Below are positions 1-12,445 of a stretch of 64,000 nucleotides of DNA, in pieces (within the stretch, counting starts at the first letter, position 1; every line of letters starts with the position of its first letter). The DNA is from Notospermus geniculatus (lineage: Eukaryota; Nemertea; Pilidiophora; Heteronemertea; Lineidae): positions 45,484-109,483 of the forward strand of contig NMRB01000238.1 of the NCBI GenBank assembly GCA_002633025.1, given 5' to 3'. Position numbers and translations under genes: made by a program. The notes under the pieces were generated by a model. The model was not told the origin of the DNA. It did no database searches and saw nothing but the letters and a program-made list of their open reading frames with translations.

Positions 1-315
1 GCAGGGTTTCCGCCAGAGGGTAAAATGGGTAAAATTCCGTACCCTAAAATTTTTCCAGGGTCCGTACCCTCAAAAATTTGATAAATTCACATATTTATCA
101 GCAGTATTCATTGTTTTTCACCATTTAACATCATATTTCACGATGGAAAGTGATTTTATGCTTCAAAATACGCCTAAAATGGCACTAAACATCGTTTAAA
201 ACCAAAATAAACAAATAAAAATAAAAATAAAAATTTTTCAAAAAAAAATTTTTTTTCAAAAAAAAAATTTTTTTTTGGTCCGTACCCTCATTTTTTTTTC
301 TGGCGGAAACCCTGC
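1..315. mobile_element. TIR element (non-autonomous DNA transposon)
   Basis: The first 17 bases (gcagggtttccgccaga) recur inverted at about 299-315. Inside both ends lies a second inverted motif, gggtacgg. The interior is AT-rich with A/T runs and has no open frame of note. The element may begin before the window. A decayed relative (tctctgccagaaatttt, then gagggtaccgg) appears near 58160-58190. No target duplication can be checked because the left flank is missing. Confidence 0.6.
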
Positions 316-1223
316 CGGGCCATATGGGATATCATCCCTGGCTCTTCACATCCGTCGGATGGGACAGTAAGACATGGTGCCTTATGTACCTTGTGCCTTT
401 GCAAGGGAAAGTAAAAGACCTCACCCAAGTGAGTAACATGAGTGGCTTGAGGTGGCCTCTTCGGTACTACCAGGGTCAATAATGCTATGGCTTCAGCCCT
501 GATGGAAACATACAAATGCAAATGGAACACTGCAAGTGCAACTCAAATGTGGATGTTTGCTATATCTTGAGGTTTCTTCACAAGTTATAGAGTAGTATCT
601 TAACCAACTTGATTGTCTTTTTACCTCAAGACCAAAAAATGTTTACAGTAACTTATTCTATTGGGACTTGTCATGGGCATAACTCTGATTTATTCTGCTG
701 TGCATAATCTTGATTTTTTTCTCCTTTCTTTCTAAAGTTGATTTGCAGTCTCTTTCATAATATATTCTTCCTTTCTTTATTTTGAGATAGTATACTGTCC
801 TTGTGTTTGCATGCATATTATATTCTTAAAACCCCTTTCAGTCAAGCAAGTGAGTGATTACAATTTGGTTACGACATTTGCGAAATGTTGTTCACTCGAT
901 GTAATGTTTTTTGTTGTATTATCGTTTTTGTCCCTGTTGATGAAGCACAAATGAAAAAAAAAGCATTTTCAATTTTGCCCTTAAAAAGTCCATTTGGAGG
1001 AAAAATGATCGGCACCGTTCTTCCCGATCCTCCCTCTGGAGGTCAGAATTGGCACTCATGCCAAAAAAAGTGTTCATTCTGTACTTAAAGCTGTATTGTA
1101 TTCAATTCAGAAAGTGCTTACGTCCACCGACGTTAGTGTCGTGTAGGATGTACTATGCTCTATCTGAATACATTAGTGCTCTGCCTGCAGTTTTTTCCGT
1201 GTGTGCTGAAAACTTGGTCGTAA
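316..1223. other. Intronic sequence, nothing recognised
   Basis: This stretch precedes the first visible HSF exon and is probably intron. Short open frames here have no recognisable domains or paired splice sites. I see no RNA gene. Confidence 0.4.
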
Positions 1224-1362
1224 AGCCTGCCGCACACACTGGAGCTATCTGCTGAGCAAAAAGTCATTCGAGACCATTTCCCCAGTGGATAGCTCGCGTG
1301 GGCTGAGCAAACGGTCTCGAATGACTTTTTGCTCAGCAGATAGCTCCAGTGTGCGGCAGGCT
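1224..1362. mobile_element. Palindromic MITE with TAA target duplication
   Basis: Two arms of about 55 bp (agcctgccgcacacactgg at the left, its near-perfect inverse at the right) enclose a short spacer. The element is flanked by TAA at 1221-1223 and 1363-1365. Three-base TWA duplications are typical of PIF/Harbinger MITEs, so that superfamily is a reasonable guess. It lies in an HSF intron. Confidence 0.75.
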
Positions 1363-1713
1363 TAAGACTTACTAACTCATGAAGCTGTCGAAACTTTACG
1401 GTGTGCATAGACTATTGTCCATTTGCGGGCAAACTATTGTTAACGATCAGCCTCACAAAGGATTTGCGTACCCATAAAGTTACGGGTGCTTTGTGAATAA
1501 GGTCCCTGTTCTTTGAAGTACGTATCAGACTAGCATTTTGGGGATCCACAGGAGGCTATATGACCTCTACCTGCATTTTCCTAACACTTTGAAAATTCCA
1601 TAAAATTCAATACAGAGGGGCTTTAAGTGGTTTCCAGAAACAAATGATATTGAATTTGAAATTCTGTGTATGGTTGGTTATTCTGTAGTAATGTGTCCTC
1701 ATCCTCCTTTCAG

Positions 1714-4700
1714 TCTTCGCAAATGGGTGAAACAAAACACGTGAACTCCAACAATAAACATCGTTTAGAAGCAACGTCATATCCCCAGATAACTTCACCA
1801 CCAACGCCGAGTTCATCTGGGAATAATACACAGGAAAAACTTCTTGAAAAGTGAGTATCTTTGTGTATGCAGAAACAGAAGAATGGTCTAATGCCCGTTG
1901 TACACTTAGGATTTTTCTTGTACTAAAAATTATAAATGGGTGTTCAGTCCATTTCAGCCAGGCAATTGGTGGCCTTTGACGAAAATCACGTTTTATGAGC
2001 CTCATTTATAATTTTTAGTGCAAGAAAAATCCTAAGTGTACAATGGGCATTAGTCAAGATCCAGTGTCAAAAGTTTATCTCACTGCCAGTCAGTGTTTCA
2101 TATTTTGAAAGTATATACACATGTAGTTTTATTTCTATAGTTGAGTACCGGTAACACAAAAATTCCATTGATTTTGAAGAAATTGTGCCCAATTTCTGTG
2201 GCAAAGTTTCCTGTCCCGTCTTGACCCATCGCTATTATGGGTCGTGTGCAGATTGTGATCTGATTAATATTATGCCATCTGCTATTAAAGGCTGAGTTCA
2301 CATAGAGCTACACTCTACCCGATATCCGGTATCCACTATCCGATATCCGAACGAGCACGATTTGCTCTACACATCCGGTACATGTATGTATCGGGCCCTG
2401 TGAATAGTTCAGTCTTATGTGACCCGGTATTATGAAACGACCTTGTTATATTTCCACTACCCGCGTGAACTCAGCCTTAGACCACACACGACTGACCTTG
2501 CTTCTGGTGGGTAGTTAAGTGATTTTTACCACCAGATACTGAATAGCGTCACTACATGTAGTAATGTAGTGATGCTATTCAGACCATTGCGGATCGACTG
2601 GATATCGTTGTCCTTTGACATGAGTATCTGCCGTCCAGGCTTCATCAGGCTGGCTTGCTATTTTGGATGTCACCCATCCATTTCATTGCGGGATCTTTCA
2701 ATAAAACGACCTTGTGGTCTACCTACTGTTTTCATTTTCATTTTTTGCTGCATTCCTATCTTTGTTTCTTCTTATGGGGAAAACCTAGAAACACATGTAG
2801 GTGAAGATCGACCATTATGCGCATGCGCAAAATTTGAACGGTCCAATAAACTCGCAGAGGTCCAGACGGACCATGATGCAATGTAATGATTATGATTATT
2901 ATTCCATTTCAGGTTATGTCTCTTTCATATCTTGTCATTTTATAGCCTTGGATTCGGTAATGGCCCAGTGCACAGGTTATGATGGGTCCCAAGACTCCTG
3001 TACTCGCCACGTGCTTTACTGCTCCAGGTCGATGATAAGATGACCGCCACGCCTTCAGTGTGCAAACATTATGCCTAATCTTTGTTCTCCAGGTCATACC
3101 AACGTCAGCAGAGGGACATGTACAATGAGCAGCAGGATGCTGCTCAGTTTGACGTAGATTCCCTCAATGCTGCTCAAGGAGGCCATCACTACGCTGGGCT
3201 TAATCTACTCAACAGGTATTTTACCGGTTTGGGCTGGGCAATTCCATGCAAGACAAATCAGACATTTCTTTTTCTCTACTGGGTATACATTGGGATGTAA
3301 GAGTGTGTTGGTCACCTTGTTCTGTTGGTAGATTCTGACAAATTGCCAGCCAGCACACTTCACTGTTTGCTAATTCGTTGCGTCACGGACGTGACATGTG
3401 TGATGTCACGTCCGTGACGCAACTACCGGTAATTAGCAAACAGTGCACTAATTATGAATCACAACGAACTAAATTCATACCAGGGCATAGAAGGACAAGA
3501 GCCTGACATGATGCAGGGTACTTAATGGTCCTTTGGTGCCATGAGTTGCAGAGACCACACTGAACAAGTAAAAAAATATCACGAATTTGACTGTGGACTT
3601 GCCCTTTATGAAACAGGCCCCAGATCTTCAACCCACTTGACATCAAAATGTTGCCACCCTTTGTTAGAACATGGGCAGTTGATCATGAAAGCTGTGATTA
3701 CATAGAGCTACACACACAGATAGGCACACGCTGGTGTGCCTAGATTCACGATTGTGAACCCTTTGTGAAACCTTTGTTAAGTAACATGACCATATACTGT
3801 AAAAATCTATGTAATTACAGCCTAAGTGCACCATGCATCAATTCTAATACATGTCCAAGTATGGAATTGTCCTTCTGTCGTGTTTGTTGCACTACCACTA
3901 ATAATATTGAAGCCTTCACATCTGTTTTCAGGTCTGAATATTGTAGTTACATGTAAGCTTTTCCGACACCAATTTCCCCCTTTGTATGCTCTCCACTACC
4001 CACCAACATTTACGTAATAAACAGTACGTGACACTGAAGAATGGGTGCGTTCAAGAATGAATGTTTTCCGGGACTCAGATTCTAAGGAATGTTTGCAACT
4101 ATATGCTGAAATGGTTATCCCATTCATCTTTGTCGAATAATGGTATTTTTATGAGGGAATTTCTTATTTATTTTCAGATTGTACACACGCCGGGATGATT
4201 TCTCTGATCAAGTGGACTTCATGCAGTCCGATCTAGATACACTTCGGGACATGCTGTCGGGTAGTCCATACTTCGATCCGAATACAATGGCTGGGGTAGG
4301 TTTCAATGCTTTTCTGAAGATATTTGCTGGCCTAATAAACATTTTTGAGACCTTAAATTCTCACTTCTAGAAGAAGAGTAATGAATTATGAGGTGGGCAG
4401 TGTTACTCTTGCTGATCAATAGGAGCTGTCAGTGAGTTGGCCAATAGGTGTCAGTACGGCCCAATTCAATGCATAAAGCGGACCCATTCATTCTTGATCG
4501 AGCACCAATCACGTGGATTTTCCTGTGCATTGGTCCACTAGAACTTTGCTGCCATCTTTTGGCAATACGTGCGGCTGACTGCTCCTATTGCTTGACTGCA
4601 TTTCCAACATTGCCAGTATTATACGTCCTACTGTGTAATGCCTAAGAGGAGCTGTCAGTCAGTTGACCAACAATAGGTGTCACTTTGGCCCAATTCAATG

Positions 4701-7317
4701 TCGAGTGGACCCATTCATGCTTGATTGACACCAATCAAGAGAATTTTCCTTTGTATTGGTCCACTGCAACTTTGCTGCCATCTTTTGGCAATAAGCACGG
4801 CTGACTGCTCCTATTGATTTGATGCTCACTTCTTTGGTTACAAGAGGCATTTTGTTCACACTTTTCAGCATGTCACTTCTGCTGTACATGTTCAAAGAAA
4901 ATAACAGAATTAGGCCCAAAACACGTACTGCTGATGTAGGCCTAGTCATCTGATGCCATTAAAAGTTTTTTCTTTTTCCACTTTGCAGATATTTGCTGCA
5001 GAACATGATAATGTAAGTGTACTGATGAATCTTCTCTGGTGTTGTTGGTAACAGTGTTCTTCGGGGGAATGGAGTTGGAAGTCTCAGCACTAGTGTAGGA
5101 ATAGGATTGTTACGGCTTTATTCAAAGTCATGTGAAAAATGAAAAACACTGGATTTTAAAGGTCCTAACACGAAAAACAGAATTATTAGCTCCTCAGATG
5201 GTATTGGGTGAATTAATGCGAAGCAGGGGGAACCAGAGTGCCCATTAGCTTAAAGCCATTAGCTTAAAGTCACTTTATGAAACAGGCCCCAGGGCCCTGT
5301 TTCAAAAAGTGACTTTAAGCTAATGGTACCTTTAACCAAATGGAAAATGCATTGAAGTTGATGGTACCATTAGCTTAAAGTCACTTTATGCCCCTGGTCA
5401 TCTATTGCTGATGAAATTCATGCTGATCAGGGCTGCATTGGACCCCTCAAAAATTGGGATTTTAAGGGTCCCACGTCATCTTCAAGGGCCCTTAATGTAT
5501 TTGTAAACCAGATTTCCAAATTGCAAGGGTCCTTCTTGTCTTGGGGATTTTCAGGGGTTATCTAGAGCCCTGCTGATACTTTTTGCCATTTCCTCTCTTA
5601 CTGACTCTTGGTCATAATGTCGACGAAATGAGAACACTGTTACAGTCAATCGACACATGATGGTAATTCATTTAGTACATTTATGTTGTGATCAATTGCA
5701 AGTCTTACCTCTGTACTGATGAATGAATGTGCGAAAAATGACCGGGTTAAGTGTTAACCCTTTCACTGCGAGTGGCCATTTCATGAAATTGAAAGTCTGA
5801 TATTTCGTGGAAACTTGGGGACATGTAGATACATATATTCATTTGAAATTACTTGGTGAGGTCTTTTCAGTGAATACCGGTACATATTTGATAGGGACCG
5901 CTCAGTCTTCTTAACCTGATTTCATATTTCACAGAATGTACCTTGGCATTTAAAGGGTTAAAAACTGAGAATTGTTTTTGTGGCCTGTCTGTGACGACTG
6001 CAGGTTAAGCCAGCAGCACACCAGGCTATAGGGAGGTTGAGATCAGCGACTTATCACGGGTCCTTATACGTATGCGGATCGAAATGTACATAAAATTTGT
6101 CATCGTTCTACAGAATTCCAGTGACTGCCTTTTGAGGCGAGCTGTTTTCTTTGGGCCCCTCGTGAACAATAGGAAATCTATTGTTCACGAGGGGCCCAAA
6201 GAAAACAGCTCACCTCAAAAGGCAGTCACTGGAATTCTATCCGTATACGTACCGGTATAAGGATCCGTGATAAGTCGCTGATCTCAACCTCCCTAATATC
6301 GCTAGTGATCTAATTGCCACTGATCTTCTCATTCTAGCCAGTCACCGCTGACTAAGCGATATCGGTTTTGGTATTGTTTGGTATTCGACGAGCATCTGCA
6401 CGCTAGGGTCTCCGGGTACATTCCCTGTAGACAGATCCCGGTTACCCTCCATCTCTTTCTTTTTCTCTGATTCTATTTGCACCTAAGTTTATTTATCTTC
6501 CTCGTATGAAATCATGCAGATTTTACGGAACAATAAACTCTCTGTACTCTGTACTCGCTGGTGAGAAGATTCCACGCATTGCTGTTTACCGCACGCCCGG
6601 TGTCAACAGCCGATTTTGCTCGATGGTGAGCAGATCACGTGCAATATTGCCTGGTGTGCTGTTGTCTTTAGGCTCAAGATGGTAACGAGCTGTAAACTTC
6701 CTGTGTGTTGTTTTCAGGCGTTCCAAGATGGAGGTGAAGGTCATCCCGCAATGGGAAAAAACAATGAGCCTGTGGGTGAGTCTCTGTTTCAATTCATTCT
6801 TGATGCAAACGGGCTGTTCATTTTCGTCACTTGAGGAATCTGAGTTGTGATCCTTGGGAAAATGGAAAAAGCTAGTAGTCAGATGAGCTGCTCATTCAGC
6901 GCTACAATCTCAGCATTTATACACCAGGGTGGAGAGAGGCCAGTAAGGCAAAGAGACGTGCTCAGAGTCTCACAATGACAGTGAGATTTGAACCAGGCAC
7001 CTCATGACCCTAGCCAGAGACCCGAGCCACTGGACCACCCCGGCTCCAAAATGTGTCACAAATGAGGCTCTGTTTCAACTCATTCTTTCTTCATCCCAGG
7101 TAACGAAGTTGTCCAGTATATGCCAGTGGATCTCCCAAGCCTGTTTGAGCTGTCCAGTGAGTCGGAGGACCCGACACTCAGCACACTCAATAATATCAAC
7201 GCTTCCAAGGATAACCTTGAGACACCAGCGACTGATCACTTGGTCGACCCGTTATCCGAGTACATGATCGCCAACAAAGGTCTCAGTACAGTCACACCAT
7301 CAGATGATCTGGACTGA
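1714..7317 (+). CDS. HSF1: Heat shock transcription factor, C-terminal six exons (5' partial)
   Basis: Six exons join in frame: 1714-1850, 3093-3215, 4178-4295, 4989-5012, 6718-6775 and 7100-7317, each with AG acceptor and GT donor, ending in TGA at 7315-7317. They encode about 225 residues. The first two exons are Ser/Thr/Gln-rich, like the HSF regulatory region. Exon 3 carries SDLDTLRDMLSGSPYFDP, which resembles the segment around the HR-C heptad repeat of vertebrate HSFs. The last exon carries VDLPSLFELSSESEDPTLS, close in pattern to the vertebrate HSF1 transactivation end (LPxLFELxE, then EDPT). HSF trimers bind heat shock elements in the nucleus and activate chaperone genes. The DNA-binding domain and HR-A/B must lie upstream of the window. 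Exon 4 is a 24-nt microexon. Single-copy; convergent with OSGEP. HSF family is firm; orthology to HSF1 is inferred from the last exon. Confidence 0.82.
1889..2052. mobile_element. MITE in HSF intron
   Basis: The terminal inverted repeat of about 50 bp starts taatgcccgttgtacactta and returns inverted at the right end. GTC flanks both ends (1886-1888, 2053-2055), a possible 3-bp target duplication. The internal spacer is unrelated sequence. Confidence 0.7.
2287..2479. mobile_element. MITE with gaactcagcc-type ends
   Basis: The left end taaaggctgagttcac is inverted at the right end as gtgaactcagcctta. The interior has several gatatcc/ggatatc-like short inverted motifs. Confidence 0.55.
2539..2582. 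repeat. Short perfect-like hairpin
   Basis: Arms ctgaatagcgtcactacat and its inverse, with one mismatch, enclose a short loop. It lies between HSF exons and is probably a decayed MITE core. Confidence 0.5.
3361..3445. mobile_element. Short palindromic MITE
   Basis: The outer arms are cactgtttgctaatt; the inner arms are gcgtcacggacgtgaca. The inner arm is perfect, but the right half carries an extra actaccggta-like micro-insertion between the two arm segments. It sits just downstream of the second visible HSF exon. Confidence 0.65.
3691..3821. mobile_element. MITE of the ttacataga family
   Basis: The ends gctgtgattacataga and tctatgtaattacagc are inverted. The inner gtgaaccctttg/gttaa motifs match the family seen better preserved at 9929-10063, 21026-21163 and 59193-59317. 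Confidence 0.5.
4417..4590. mobile_element. MITE with caataggagc ends, copy 1
   Basis: The ends caataggagctgtcag and ctgactgctcctattg are inverted repeats. The body contains tgctgccatcttttggcaa. A second copy of the same element lies 57 bp downstream in the same orientation. Confidence 0.65.
4647..4816. mobile_element. MITE with caataggagc ends, copy 2
   Basis: This is colinear with 4417-4590 with scattered substitutions; the left end reads aggagctgtcagtc. The pair is either a local duplication or a double insertion. It lies in the HSF intron before the 24-nt microexon. Confidence 0.62.
5250..5395. repeat. Palindromic repeat cluster (ttagcttaaagtcacttt)
   Basis: Two direct and one inverted copy of ccattagcttaaagtcactt form a hairpin around caggccccagggccctg, followed by a third partial copy. 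It looks like nested or rearranged MITE ends. Confidence 0.5.
6029..6295. mobile_element. Long palindromic MITE
   Basis: The outer ends tagggaggttgagatcagcg are inverted at the right. The core from about 6113 to 6240 is an almost perfect hairpin with arms of about 60 bp containing gggcccctcgtgaacaatag. It lies in the HSF intron before exon 6718-6775. Confidence 0.72.
6380..6560. repeat. Possible solo-LTR or retroposon 3' fragment
   Basis: The stretch ends in aacaataaactctctgtact, with a polyadenylation-like AATAAA followed by a ctctgtactctgtactc repeat, as at the end of an LTR R region. No matching partner LTR, primer-binding site or coding region is visible. Confidence 0.25.
6905..7055 (-). 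mobile_element. tRNA-derived SINE
   Basis: Reading the minus strand, a polymerase III A box (tggtccagtggc, complement 7026-7037) is followed by a B box (ggttcaaatctc, complement 6983-6994). Spacing is tRNA-like, but the stems do not fold into a functional tRNA. It sits in the last HSF intron. Confidence 0.6.
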
Positions 7318-8335
7318 GCGGTCTCGGAGCTGATGACCCTTTAGGGAGTGTGTGAAGTGGGTAATCTTATTGAGTGGTTACTTCTCTGGAGGACCTGATG
7401 TCGAGTGATGCAAAGATATATCTATCCGTTTGTATGAGGGCAACTTTAACCCAATAGAGCCCATGCCGCCCTAAACCGCCCTGCCGTGAGCCGCCTAGAA
7501 GACCACGCCCAATTTTTGACAAAAATCCCCATCACCTATATTAATGTAGAAATCAAAATCACCAACTACTGCCGGCAGCGGCACAATCAGCCATGTCTCC
7601 AGACGCTGATACCGCCATAAACCGCCTTGACTCATTACAGTGTTCTCTTAACTTAATGCAGTGGCATTTCAGGGCGGTGAAAGTTACAGGTGGAAAGTGC
7701 AAAAAAATATGCGGCTCTATTGGGTTAAGGTTGGTTATCATATGTGGTTTACTTTTTCCGAAACATGCTCAAAGAATGATAAGATTGTCATGTTATGTCA
7801 AGAGTTTGCTGATCATGTTGCTATGACTGTAAGATATGATTATTAGATTTTGATAGACATGCTGAATATTTCTGTTTATTTCGAAGTGAATTTTGTTCAG
7901 CTGTTCATTCTGCTTTTCCAGCCAGTTCACAAGTATATGTATTTGTATTGGACAGAATTTCTGATTATAGAATCATTTGGGCTCCCTGAACATGTTCCTC
8001 TGTATTACTTGATGAGGGGGGCCTTGGCAAGGTCAATGGTGGAGAAAATTTCAGCTCCTTATGAAGAAAACTGGCTATATATTAGGAAAATGTTGTTGCT
8101 TTGTACTCACCCCTGAAGGAGCTAGTGAATCCTGTATAAGTTTTTCCCATTGGATGCACTTTGATTTAAGGTGACATTAGTCTTATTTGTTTGATTACAA
8201 ACTGTGAACTCTCCCAACGTGTTAGCAGATGAAAATGATATTCCTAAACCGATTTCACTCCGCCATATCAGATTTAGAAACTGTGTGAAGTCGTCATTCA
8301 GAGAGAGAGGTGCTTTTGTAACCCAACAAATGTGT
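7318..8335. other. Probable HSF 3' UTR and downstream spacer
   Basis: The sequence after the TGA is AT-rich and has no convincing coding frame. It includes the element at 7447-7731. A frame of 88 codons near 7850 has no domain and no splice context, so I treat it as chance. Confidence 0.4.
7447..7731. mobile_element. TIR element in HSF 3' region
   Basis: The ends taacccaatagagcc and ggctctattgggtta are perfect inverses. The interior is rich in ccgccctaaaccgcc-like C-rich motifs and their complements. Confidence 0.6.
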
Positions 8336-8519
8336 GGTGGTCTAGGAAAACCCGTCGGAAATCGCTGAGTGATCAACAAGGGTTGTTAGATTGCCTGTGC
8401 ATTGATCTGCTACTGTTTACCTGTTACGTAGTACAATTCAGCTATTGAAATGCGTGGGTTCACTTCGGCCATTAACACTTTCCTCAAACACGACATCCGA
8501 CGGGTTTTCCTAGACCGCC
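8336..8519. mobile_element. MITE with ggtggtctagg ends, copy 1
   Basis: The terminal inverted repeat ggtggtctaggaaaacccg is returned inverted at the right end. The same 184-bp element, reverse-oriented, is present in OSGEP intron 11 at 15266-15449 and 26954-27137. Confidence 0.75.
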
Positions 8520-9185
8520 TCACAAATGAGAAGATGCAGAATTGCAGAAATGTGCTGAGGAGCACAGCAGTCGAAGTGATGAACTCCTCATGAACATTCT
8601 GTCAAATTCTGGGATAAAATTGCGGTACACTTTGTATTGATCTCGAGTTCATATAGGGCCTACTTTTTGCAGATTTGAAATTCGGTTGTTGTCATTGATG
8701 TCCATGTCACTTCACCTCATCATTCTGTTGTCCTGATGTGCAACTTTTCTGTGAGATTCCCTACCTTCTGTGTCAAGTTGAGCATTCTCTTGGTCGTCAG
8801 TGGTGGATACGGGGATTTTTGAAATAGACATTCCTTAGAATGGATTTCATGCTTACTGATTGGTGAATGTGCTAAAAATGTCAAAAGACCTTCGGTGATG
8901 GCGTCCTTGGTCAAAAAGATATTTACTTGCCCTTGCAAAGGTAGAAGGTACTAGGCAACGCGACTTGCTGACTGATGCAACGGATGTGAAGAGGCAGGCC
9001 TGAGGGATAATTGGCCCAGGCAACCATGGGGTAATGGAAACTACTGGACAAATTGAAATTTAGGTGCCAACATACAAGGGACTGCTGTATTTTTCCACTT
9101 CAAGTACCGGTATATATGAATCTGTACATATAGATTGTCAAAAGCATAACAATAGCTGACGAGAATAGTTGATCCCATTTTCATA

Positions 9186-9385
9186 TGTGAGCCGCTCTGG
9201 CAAAACCAGATGCTTGCCACTCAGAAGTTGAGCCTCAACGAACTAAGATGACACCAGGAGAGAATGGAAGAAATAGATTCTGTCAGATTTCATAGTAGGC
9301 CGACAATACTGAAACTGACAAACATTTGGTCTCAACCTGCCAAGGTAAGAGCGACAAGCGTCTGGTTTTGCCAGAGCGGCTCACA
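9186..9385. mobile_element. MITE with tgtgagccgctctgg ends
   Basis: The TIR tgtgagccgctctggcaaaa is inverted at the right end. The interior gatgacaccaggagagaatgg is shared with 18713-18911 and with the related elements at 16622-16835 and 28335-28826, defining a family with variable ends but a conserved core. Confidence 0.75.
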
Positions 9386-9928
9386 TATACTGGTACATCT
9401 TGTGTAATTTTTGGCCTCATCACTCATAAATCCTTTTAACTTGGATTAGAGATAGATGGGCACTGAATTGCAAATTTTACAAACTGCAATATTTTTACAA
9501 AACTATTTGTAACAGGGTGTCTCACTGCTGTTTTTCCTTCATTATTCCAGATGTGAAACCTCCTGAAACTTGTGATGCATGATGAATCAGTTTATGACTA
9601 TAGTGTCACTAAATTGGGTTCCTTTAGAACTTGAACTTGAAATTATGGCGTCGTGACCCTACTGGTCTTTGGGAAGCTGATCAACTTATGAATTCTGGAC
9701 ATTTAATGAAATCTTTTGTGGTTGGTTCTTCCTCCTTGGGATAAATTGTGGGGAAGTCTGAGTCACTTTTTGCGTCCTCTGGTATTTGAAATTCAAGGTA
9801 GAATAATTTTTTCTTTCGGATATATTAGCATGCATCCTAAGTTTTGCCAGTTGAAAATTCTCGAAGATAAATTGCTGTACTGTCTACACGTTTTGGGTCA
9901 TGAGGATTTTACTGTTCTCACTGCCCTT

Positions 9929-10063
9929 AGGCTTCCTTTACATAGATTACGGTAGGCCTATACGAAAATGCCAATTAACAAAGGGTTCCCGAAGATTCAC
10001 AACCGTGAAGCCATTGTTAACCGGCGTTTTCGTATACCGTATACTTCTATGTAAAGGAAGCCT
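9929..10063. mobile_element. MITE of the aggcttcctttacataga family
   Basis: The outer ends aggcttcctttacatag are inverted; the inner arms contain gttaaccggcgttttcgta. Compared with copy 21026-21163, the left arm here has an extra GGCCTA inside a TA. Confidence 0.75.
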
Positions 10064-11265
10064 TGTAAAATTATTTTCACACTTTTGTCTCACGAAATAC
10101 AATGTCCCTTATGTGCAGTAAACAACACAAAATAAAAATCCTTTGAAAAGACATGAATTAAATTGTTGTGAGCCACTATTTTTGTACTTTTTGTATGTGA
10201 CTATGTGATACATTAATTGATGCTTTGACAATGTTTAAAGTAAATATGAATGTTTACTGTGCATAATGTGTTTTGTATCCGGCAGCAGTTTGGTTTATAT
10301 TGTATCGTTGGTTATCGTGATAAGTTTGTATGTAAATGTGGACATTTTTTCACTTAAAAAGCTATCTAGCATATGTGATTATGTATCTGACAAAGAGGTT
10401 TCACACACTGATCAAGTTTGTTCATGTATCTACACACTGGACAGGCGAGTTGGATTGAAATGTCATATTGGCACAACCATGCATGCCAGAGGCATGCCCT
10501 GACGGGGGCGTTCCCCCCAAAAATTTTGAAATCAGAGGCTGTGGAAGAAGCGATTTCCTGGCATTCTGAGTGCCTGTCAGATATTACAGAGTAGGCCTTG
10601 ATTTTGTGATTAAAAAGTGACTTTATATCGCCAAATTGCGACCTTATGATTGCATTCATTAGCGAATTCTTGACTGACGATCGCAAATGGCGAATAAACG
10701 AGCAACTTTTCGAGCACTGCTGGGTACACGTATAGGAAATCCCAGAATAGTGACAGGGCCTTTATTTACAGTGAAAGGTGTAGAGCCGACTGGTATACTT
10801 GTACCAAGTATGAATACTTTTGACTGTATTTGGGTAAAAACTGCTGTAGATTGCCTTGAGGAAAGGCAGTTAATGGGCATGTTGCCCTTTTGTGAGTAGA
10901 TAAAACACACTTGATGGGGTGTGGTCTTAGCACAAGGAACAACACGCCTTGGAAACCAGGTCCTATACTGATAAAACGTTACTAGCTTAGTTGGTTGCTA
11001 GTTGTGTACATTGGCGTGTGCAAAAGGGGTAATTTAGGAAGTAACTGAGCCTAGCAAGGTTTTATGAATATGGGCCCTCTGGTCCTATACTCATAAAACC
11101 TTGCTACCTTTAGTTGCTTGTTGGTTGTGGACATTGGCCTGTACAAAGTAGGCATCATCTTTACATATCAAGGCCTAAAGTCACTACTTCGCCTTTCCAA
11201 CTATGGGTACGCTTCCTGGATTGAGCGAGAGTAGGAGTGATAGGAATCCTTGCGAGGGCAGGATG
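10064..11265. other. Intergenic sequence without recognised genes
   Basis: This is present in both duplicated units. The frame near 10687 (70 codons) is broken by a one-base length change in the second copy, so it is not coding. Several segments near 10960-11160 share an aaccttgct/agcaacgtt motif in both orientations with 11940-12050. Confidence 0.5.
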
Positions 11266-11511
11266 AAGCCTAGTTTATACTTCGACGCAAACCCTTCGGC
11301 GTCCGACGCACGACCAATTCTGGACGCCGACTTCGCGGAATTGATTCATAGTCCAGCGTACTTTAGCGACGGCAACCCGTTATGAAACGACTCAAGTAAT
11401 TACAGCCTTGCGATCGGACGCCGACCAAATCGCACGACGGGCTCGGCGTCGAACGCAAGATCGCGCGTTGGTTGCCAGCGATGGTCGTGCGTCGAAGTAT
11501 AAACTAGGCTT
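11266..11511. mobile_element. MITE with aagcctagtttatacttcg ends
   Basis: A perfect terminal inverted repeat of about 24 bp encloses a GC-rich interior full of cgtcgg/ccgacg motifs. The second duplicated unit lacks it near 23335, together with about 10-15 flanking bases on each side, so the difference is an insertion here or a deletion there. Confidence 0.8.
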
Positions 11512-12445
11512 GAGTGGGCACTTCAGCAAGTAACTAAGCCAAGCAATGTTTTATGAATAACATGGACCCTGGTCACTGAGCTGTTCAGCATTTCTTACTA
11601 TTATCATTCGCTTCTGGGATCTCGACTAGAAAGTGCCTGAGGAAGACCCTGCTTGGGGTCGAAAATTTGCGAAATTCAGAGACAACTTTTTTTTGACTAT
11701 CATTTTGTGTGTCGTTGTTTGTGCTCTGCTCTATATTGGATATCTTACTATTATCCCCTTATAAATGAAGACCCTCTCTTTGTAACTGATGCATTTTGTC
11801 CAGTTCATATCTGTTACAGAGTAGATGTACCGGTACACTGTACATATGCAAATAGACTACCGGTACTGGGTAACCAGGTTCGAAAACTGTAGCTCTATCG
11901 GCTTGGCATCGTACTGCTTGGACATCTGTGCCCACATTCATAAAACCTTGCTAGGTTTAGGTACCTGCTAACATGCTTAGTTTGTACACATCAATGTACG
12001 CAACTAGCAACCAACTACCGTAAGCTAGCAACGTTTTGTGAATATTGGCCGTGGTCTATCAAGAATAATTGCTGTGTGCAGTAGATCACTATCTGTATCT
12101 ATCACATGGACATTACCGGTATGTATTTTTGTCCATGTTGAGGAGTTGATGATGTAAATTGTCGCAAAATGTATGTTATTTTGAGTACCAGGACTAAAAA
12201 CATGTTTCTTTTCGTGTGTAAAATGTCAAATACAGTGCTTTCCGATGAGATAATTGTAGGGCATTCTGTTGTGTATCTTGCTGTGTTTCCGTCAGGAAAC
12301 TTTGGAGAGGTTTCAACAGTCCATGAAGGATGCAAATACATGTGTGAAATGCAGAAAATGTGCTCAAAACTAAGGCATGTTGATTGTTAATTAGCATGGT
12401 TTTCCTGAACTCTCAAGCTGTGTATCGGACACCCAGAATGCAGAA

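Noticed and set aside
10687-10899. 70-codon frame in unit copy 1
   Set aside because: The second copy has a one-base length change (ctttttgactg versus cttttgactg) that breaks the frame, and no domain is present.
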